The notes below the pieces were generated by a model. The model was not told where the DNA came from. It ran no database searches and saw only the letters and a list, made by a program, of their open reading frames with translations. Made by a program: the position numbers and the translations under genes. This document shows positions 13,939 through 16,068 of a DNA stretch of 16,068 bases, one piece after another. Origin of the DNA: Bacteroidetes bacterium UBA2664 (GTDB lineage Bacteria > Bacteroidota > Rhodothermia > Balneolales > Balneolaceae); the NCBI GenBank assembly GCA_002359315.1, contig DEMS01000039.1:1-16068 (forward strand), written 5' to 3'. Within the stretch, counting starts at the first letter, position 1; the number at the start of each line of letters is the position of its first letter.

Positions 13939-14139
13939 ATGGAAAAAATTGTTCGAAAATATCACCTCAAAGACCCTCAGCAGTACAAAGATGAGCAAGA
14001 GTACTGGCGCAACAAAACGTCGGAAGAGAGGCTCATGGCGCTTGAGGCAATCCGAGAAACCTGGCACAAATTAAACCCTGATGCGGATGAATCCGAACAA
14101 GGATTTCGAAGAGTTATTCGAATTGTTAAACCGGAATAA
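13939..14139 (+). CDS. Small antitoxin-like protein of a nucleotidyltransferase toxin-antitoxin pair
   Basis: A 66-residue charged, helical protein: MEKIVRKYHLKDPQQYKDEQ, then YWRNKTSEERLMALEAIRET and a basic end GFRRVIRIVKPE. I know this pattern (VxKYxLxxP, YWxxKxxEER, RVxRIVK) from small uncharacterised proteins encoded directly before nucleotidyltransferase-fold genes annotated as AbiEii/MNT-like toxin partners. Its overlapping downstream frame does encode the start of such a nucleotidyltransferase (14087-14227), which is broken. The protein itself looks complete. It lies between the polyketide synthase and the methyltransferase, with which it has no obvious functional link, and is best read as a surviving part of an inserted module. 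The family memory and antitoxin role are unverified. Confidence 0.7.
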   Translation: MEKIVRKYHLKDPQQYKDEQEYWRNKTSEERLMALEAIRETWHKLNPDADESEQGFRRVIRIVKPE

Positions 14140-14227
14140 AGTCAAATATCTTTTAGTCGGTGGATATGCATATGCCCATCATCCTGAAAAACCGAAATCC
14201 GAACCTCATCGAATGGATGGATCGTGA
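14087..14227 (+). pseudogene. Truncated N-terminus of a nucleotidyltransferase (AbiEii/MNT-like toxin)
   Basis: In the frame starting at ATG 14087 (or 14081, two codons earlier) the sequence reads MNPNKDFEELFELLNRNKVK and then YLLVGGYAYAHHP. DF..L..LL....V.YLLVGGYA is the opening of nucleotidyltransferase-fold proteins of the AbiEii/MNT/DUF6036 kind. In intact members GGYA is followed by HG.PR.T.D.D carrying the catalytic acidic residues. Here the resemblance stops at about 14187 and the frame ends at TGA 14225-14227 after 46 codons, already inside the methyltransferase coding region, so the catalytic Asp residues are missing. The first 53 bp overlap the end of the small antitoxin-like gene, as in intact pairs. 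I infer deletion of the rest of the gene, with a junction near 14172-14187. The frame is observed; the family call is from memory of the motif. Confidence 0.65.
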
Positions 14228-14888
14228 TGATTGTGACAAGGAGCTTCTATTTAATACGTATGCACAATTCGACCGAATTAACAAGCTGTTATCGGGGTGG
14301 GACCGGATCTACAGCCGCTATATCAAACCGCATCTATCAAAATCAGAAGCAAACCCGGATCAGCCGTTTACCATTTTGGACATCGGATGCGGAGGCGGCG
14401 ACATCATCCGATTCCTGAACACCCTCTGCACAAATGATGGGTTTCATGTCCTTTTCACCGGCATCGATCCCGATACCCGGGCACTGGATTTCTCGCATCA
14501 ATCAGCACAGCCGACTAATATTCAATTTTTTTCTGAACGATCCGATGAACTGGTCAGGGAGAACCGAACTTTTGACATCGTCATATCCAATCATCTCATG
14601 CATCATCTCTCACCGGATGAACTGATTGCCATCTGTAATGATGCTTCTGCGCTGGCCAAAATCGGCGTGGTTTTTAGCGACATCGAACGAAGCGATCTCG
14701 GTTATTTCGCATTTCAAATGATCGCGCCGCTGCTTTTCAGGAAGAGTTATATCGTACAAGATGGCCTGACATCTATCAAAAAAAGTTATCGAAAAAAAGA
14801 ACTGATGGGTCAGCTGCCGCATGGATGGTCTGTCGAGCGAAAATTTCCTTTCCGGCTATTAGCCATATATAACAGAACTCTCATTTGA
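14172..14888 (+). CDS. Class I SAM-dependent methyltransferase of the polyketide cluster
   Basis: A 238-residue Rossmann-fold methyltransferase. From the chosen start, motif I is ILDIGCGGGD at about residues 65-74, the acidic motif II region is GIDPDTRALD, and the FDIVISNHLMHHLSPDE segment corresponds to motif IV/post-II. The N-terminus (NPNLIEWMDRDDCDKELLFN) and the VFSDIERSDLGYFAF stretch resemble methyltransferases encoded beside type III polyketide synthases, where SrsB-type enzymes methylate alkylresorcinol or quinol hydroxyls. GTG 14160, ATG 14166 and ATG 14172 are all in frame. I chose 14172 (MPIILKNRNPN) because the bases upstream are read, in another frame, as the nucleotidyltransferase remnant. 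The stop overlaps the monooxygenase start as TTGA (14885-14888). A new 5' end acquired at the junction may have changed its translation start. Confidence 0.88.
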   Translation: MPIILKNRNPNLIEWMDRDDCDKELLFNTYAQFDRINKLLSGWDRIYSRYIKPHLSKSEANPDQPFTILDIGCGGGDIIRFLNTLCTNDGFHVLFTGIDPDTRALDFSHQSAQPTNIQFFSERSDELVRENRTFDIVISNHLMHHLSPDELIAICNDASALAKIGVVFSDIERSDLGYFAFQMIAPLLFRKSYIVQDGLTSIKKSYRKKELMGQLPHGWSVERKFPFRLLAIYNRTLI

Positions 14889-16030
14889 TCAGTCGCGACG
14901 AAGATATCGTCATAATAGGTGGCGGGCCTGTAGGGCTCTATATCGCCGGACGCCTCCTTCAACTAGGCTACTCTTGCAAGGTTTTGGAAAAAAATAAATC
15001 GATCAATCCGCACTCCAGATCTCTCGGTATCCATCCCATATCCCTTGAGTTATTTGAAAAAGCCGGTATTGCTCAGAAATTTATTGATGAGGGAGTTAAA
15101 ATTCGCAGAGGCTATGCTTTTTGGAATCGGAACAGAATGGGTGAAATCTCTTTTGAAAAGACTCCCAAACCATTTAACTACATCCTTGCCCTTCCGCAAT
15201 CACGGACAGAACGAATTCTGCAGGAGTGGGTATTAGGCCTCAATAGTGAGGCGATCCTAAGGGGGGCAGAAGTGAAATCCATGCAGAATGGAGAGGAATC
15301 GGTGGCCGTCCGCTATGAAATGGATGGGGTTCATGCTTCAGTTAACTCCCGTCATATGATCGGTTGTGACGGAATAAACAGTTTTGTCAGGATGGATCTG
15401 GGCATTCCGTTTGATGGAAAACAGTACCCGGATACATATATCATGGGCGATTTTTTGGATAACACAGATTTTGGTGAGGATGCTGCTGTCTATCTTCATG
15501 AAGAGGGATTGATAGAGTCCTTTCCACTGCCGGGCGGAATGAGGCGATGGGTCGTGAAAACGGATCGCAGGATGGAAAATCCGGATGCAGAACAGCTGGG
15601 TAAATTAATTCATGATCGATTGGGTCACTCTCTCAATACAATGGATAATGTGATGATGAGCAGTTTTGGGGTTCAGCACTTTCTGGCTCGGCAGATGACG
15701 AAAGGAAATGTCCTTCTGGCCGGGGATGCGGCTCATGTGGTGAGTCCGATCGGCGGACAAGGAATGAACCTGGGCTGGCTGGATGCGGAAGCGGCTGTTC
15801 AAACCATTGTTCAAAGCCTCAAAAACCCGGCCAATCAATCCGGCCTATTCTTATTATACTCCAAAAAACAGCGCCGGGTTGCAAAAAAGGCCGCCAAACG
15901 AGCTGAACTCAACATGTGGCTCGGCCGTAAAGAAAGCTCAAATCTGCCGGTAAAATGGGCGCTGTCTATGATCTTGAATACACCGCTATCGGGCCTGCTT
16001 GCCAAAATGTTTACGATGCGGGGCCTGTGA
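14885..16030 (+). CDS. FAD-dependent monooxygenase (PHBH/UbiH-like aromatic hydroxylase)
   Basis: A 381-residue flavoprotein of the p-hydroxybenzoate hydroxylase superfamily. The dinucleotide-binding motif DIVIIGGGPVGLYIAGRL is at the N-terminus, followed by E for the ribose (KVLEKN). The NAD(P)H/FAD-associated DG motif is HMIGCDGINSFVR, and the second FAD motif GNVLLAGDAAHVVSP is followed by IGGQGMNLGWLDAEA. Such enzymes hydroxylate phenolic rings. In phenolic-lipid operons the equivalent SrsC oxidises methylated alkylresorcinols towards alkyl-hydroquinones and quinones. The start is TTG at 14885, overlapping the methyltransferase TGA by four bases, so translation is coupled; LISRDEDIVIIGG places the flavin motif at the usual distance. 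The C-terminal residues (about 320-381) are basic and helical with a hydrophobic end, suiting membrane contact with a lipid substrate. A strong hairpin sits on the stop codon. Confidence 0.92.
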   Translation: MISRDEDIVIIGGGPVGLYIAGRLLQLGYSCKVLEKNKSINPHSRSLGIHPISLELFEKAGIAQKFIDEGVKIRRGYAFWNRNRMGEISFEKTPKPFNYILALPQSRTERILQEWVLGLNSEAILRGAEVKSMQNGEESVAVRYEMDGVHASVNSRHMIGCDGINSFVRMDLGIPFDGKQYPDTYIMGDFLDNTDFGEDAAVYLHEEGLIESFPLPGGMRRWVVKTDRRMENPDAEQLGKLIHDRLGHSLNTMDNVMMSSFGVQHFLARQMTKGNVLLAGDAAHVVSPIGGQGMNLGWLDAEAAVQTIVQSLKNPANQSGLFLLYSKKQRRVAKKAAKRAELNMWLGRKESSNLPVKWALSMILNTPLSGLLAKMFTMRGL

Positions 16031-16064
16031 GATAGTAAAAGGGCGTGAGCCCTTTTACTATCTC
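16029..16064 (+). terminator. Strong hairpin at the end of the polyketide cluster
   Basis: GAGATAGTAAAAGGGC (16029-16044) and GCCCTTTTACTATCTC (16049-16064) form a perfect 16-bp stem with a GTGA loop, beginning on the last two bases of the monooxygenase stop codon. Placement fits a terminator, but no T-run follows within the few bases left of the window (TTCC), so it may instead be a bidirectional or mRNA-stabilising structure. Confidence 0.6.
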
Positions 16065-16068
16065 TTCC

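Overview
The window reads as bacterial chromosome of moderate GC, most likely from the Bacteroidota/Balneolota/Rhodothermota side of the FCB group. This rests on gene content and style, not on a database search: Shine-Dalgarno sites are weak or absent, several genes start with TTG or GTG, a small LytR_C-domain membrane protein sits directly before rsfS, there is a very large NtrY-like histidine kinase, and palindromic repeats are scattered between genes. No phage, insertion sequence or CRISPR array is visible.

Left part (1-4135, all on the minus strand). The 5' end of an EF-Tu gene (tuf) is preceded by four tRNA genes in the transcription order Thr(TGT)-Tyr(GTA)-Gly(TCC)-Thr(GGT), the same order as the E. 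coli thrU-tyrU-glyT-thrT-tufB operon. A good sigma70-type promoter lies just downstream of the neighbouring gene's stop codon. Upstream on the same strand is a compact ispD-ispF-dedA operon (two steps of the MEP isoprenoid pathway plus a DedA-family membrane protein), then a 288-bp spacer with short repeats and a perfect palindrome, then queA (queuosine tRNA modification).

Middle part (4136-11407, plus strand). A 22-bp perfect inverted repeat sits between the divergently transcribed queA and a cluster of three small genes: an exported protein of unknown function, a membrane-anchored LytR_C protein and the ribosome silencing factor RsfS. A 1287-residue membrane histidine kinase with no adjacent response regulator follows. 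A 336-bp spacer holding a hairpin-rich element with imperfect terminal inverted repeats separates it from a MATE-family efflux pump.

Right part (11408-16068) is accessory in character. A minus-strand pair resembling a HigBA-type toxin-antitoxin module (RelE-fold-like protein followed by an XRE-type regulator) faces the MATE gene. Next, on the plus strand, are a type III polyketide synthase, a class I methyltransferase and an FAD-dependent monooxygenase. This gene set is known for alkylresorcinol/alkylquinone phenolic-lipid synthesis (for example srsABC in Streptomyces griseus). The synthase is separated from the other two genes by about 590 bp that hold a palindromic repeat element, a 36-bp tandem repeat in three degenerating copies, a small antitoxin-like gene, and what I read as the truncated N-terminus of its nucleotidyltransferase partner. 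That remnant runs out of frame into the methyltransferase start. The remains of a second toxin-antitoxin module therefore appear to be wedged into the biosynthetic operon. The window ends with a strong hairpin directly on the monooxygenase stop codon.
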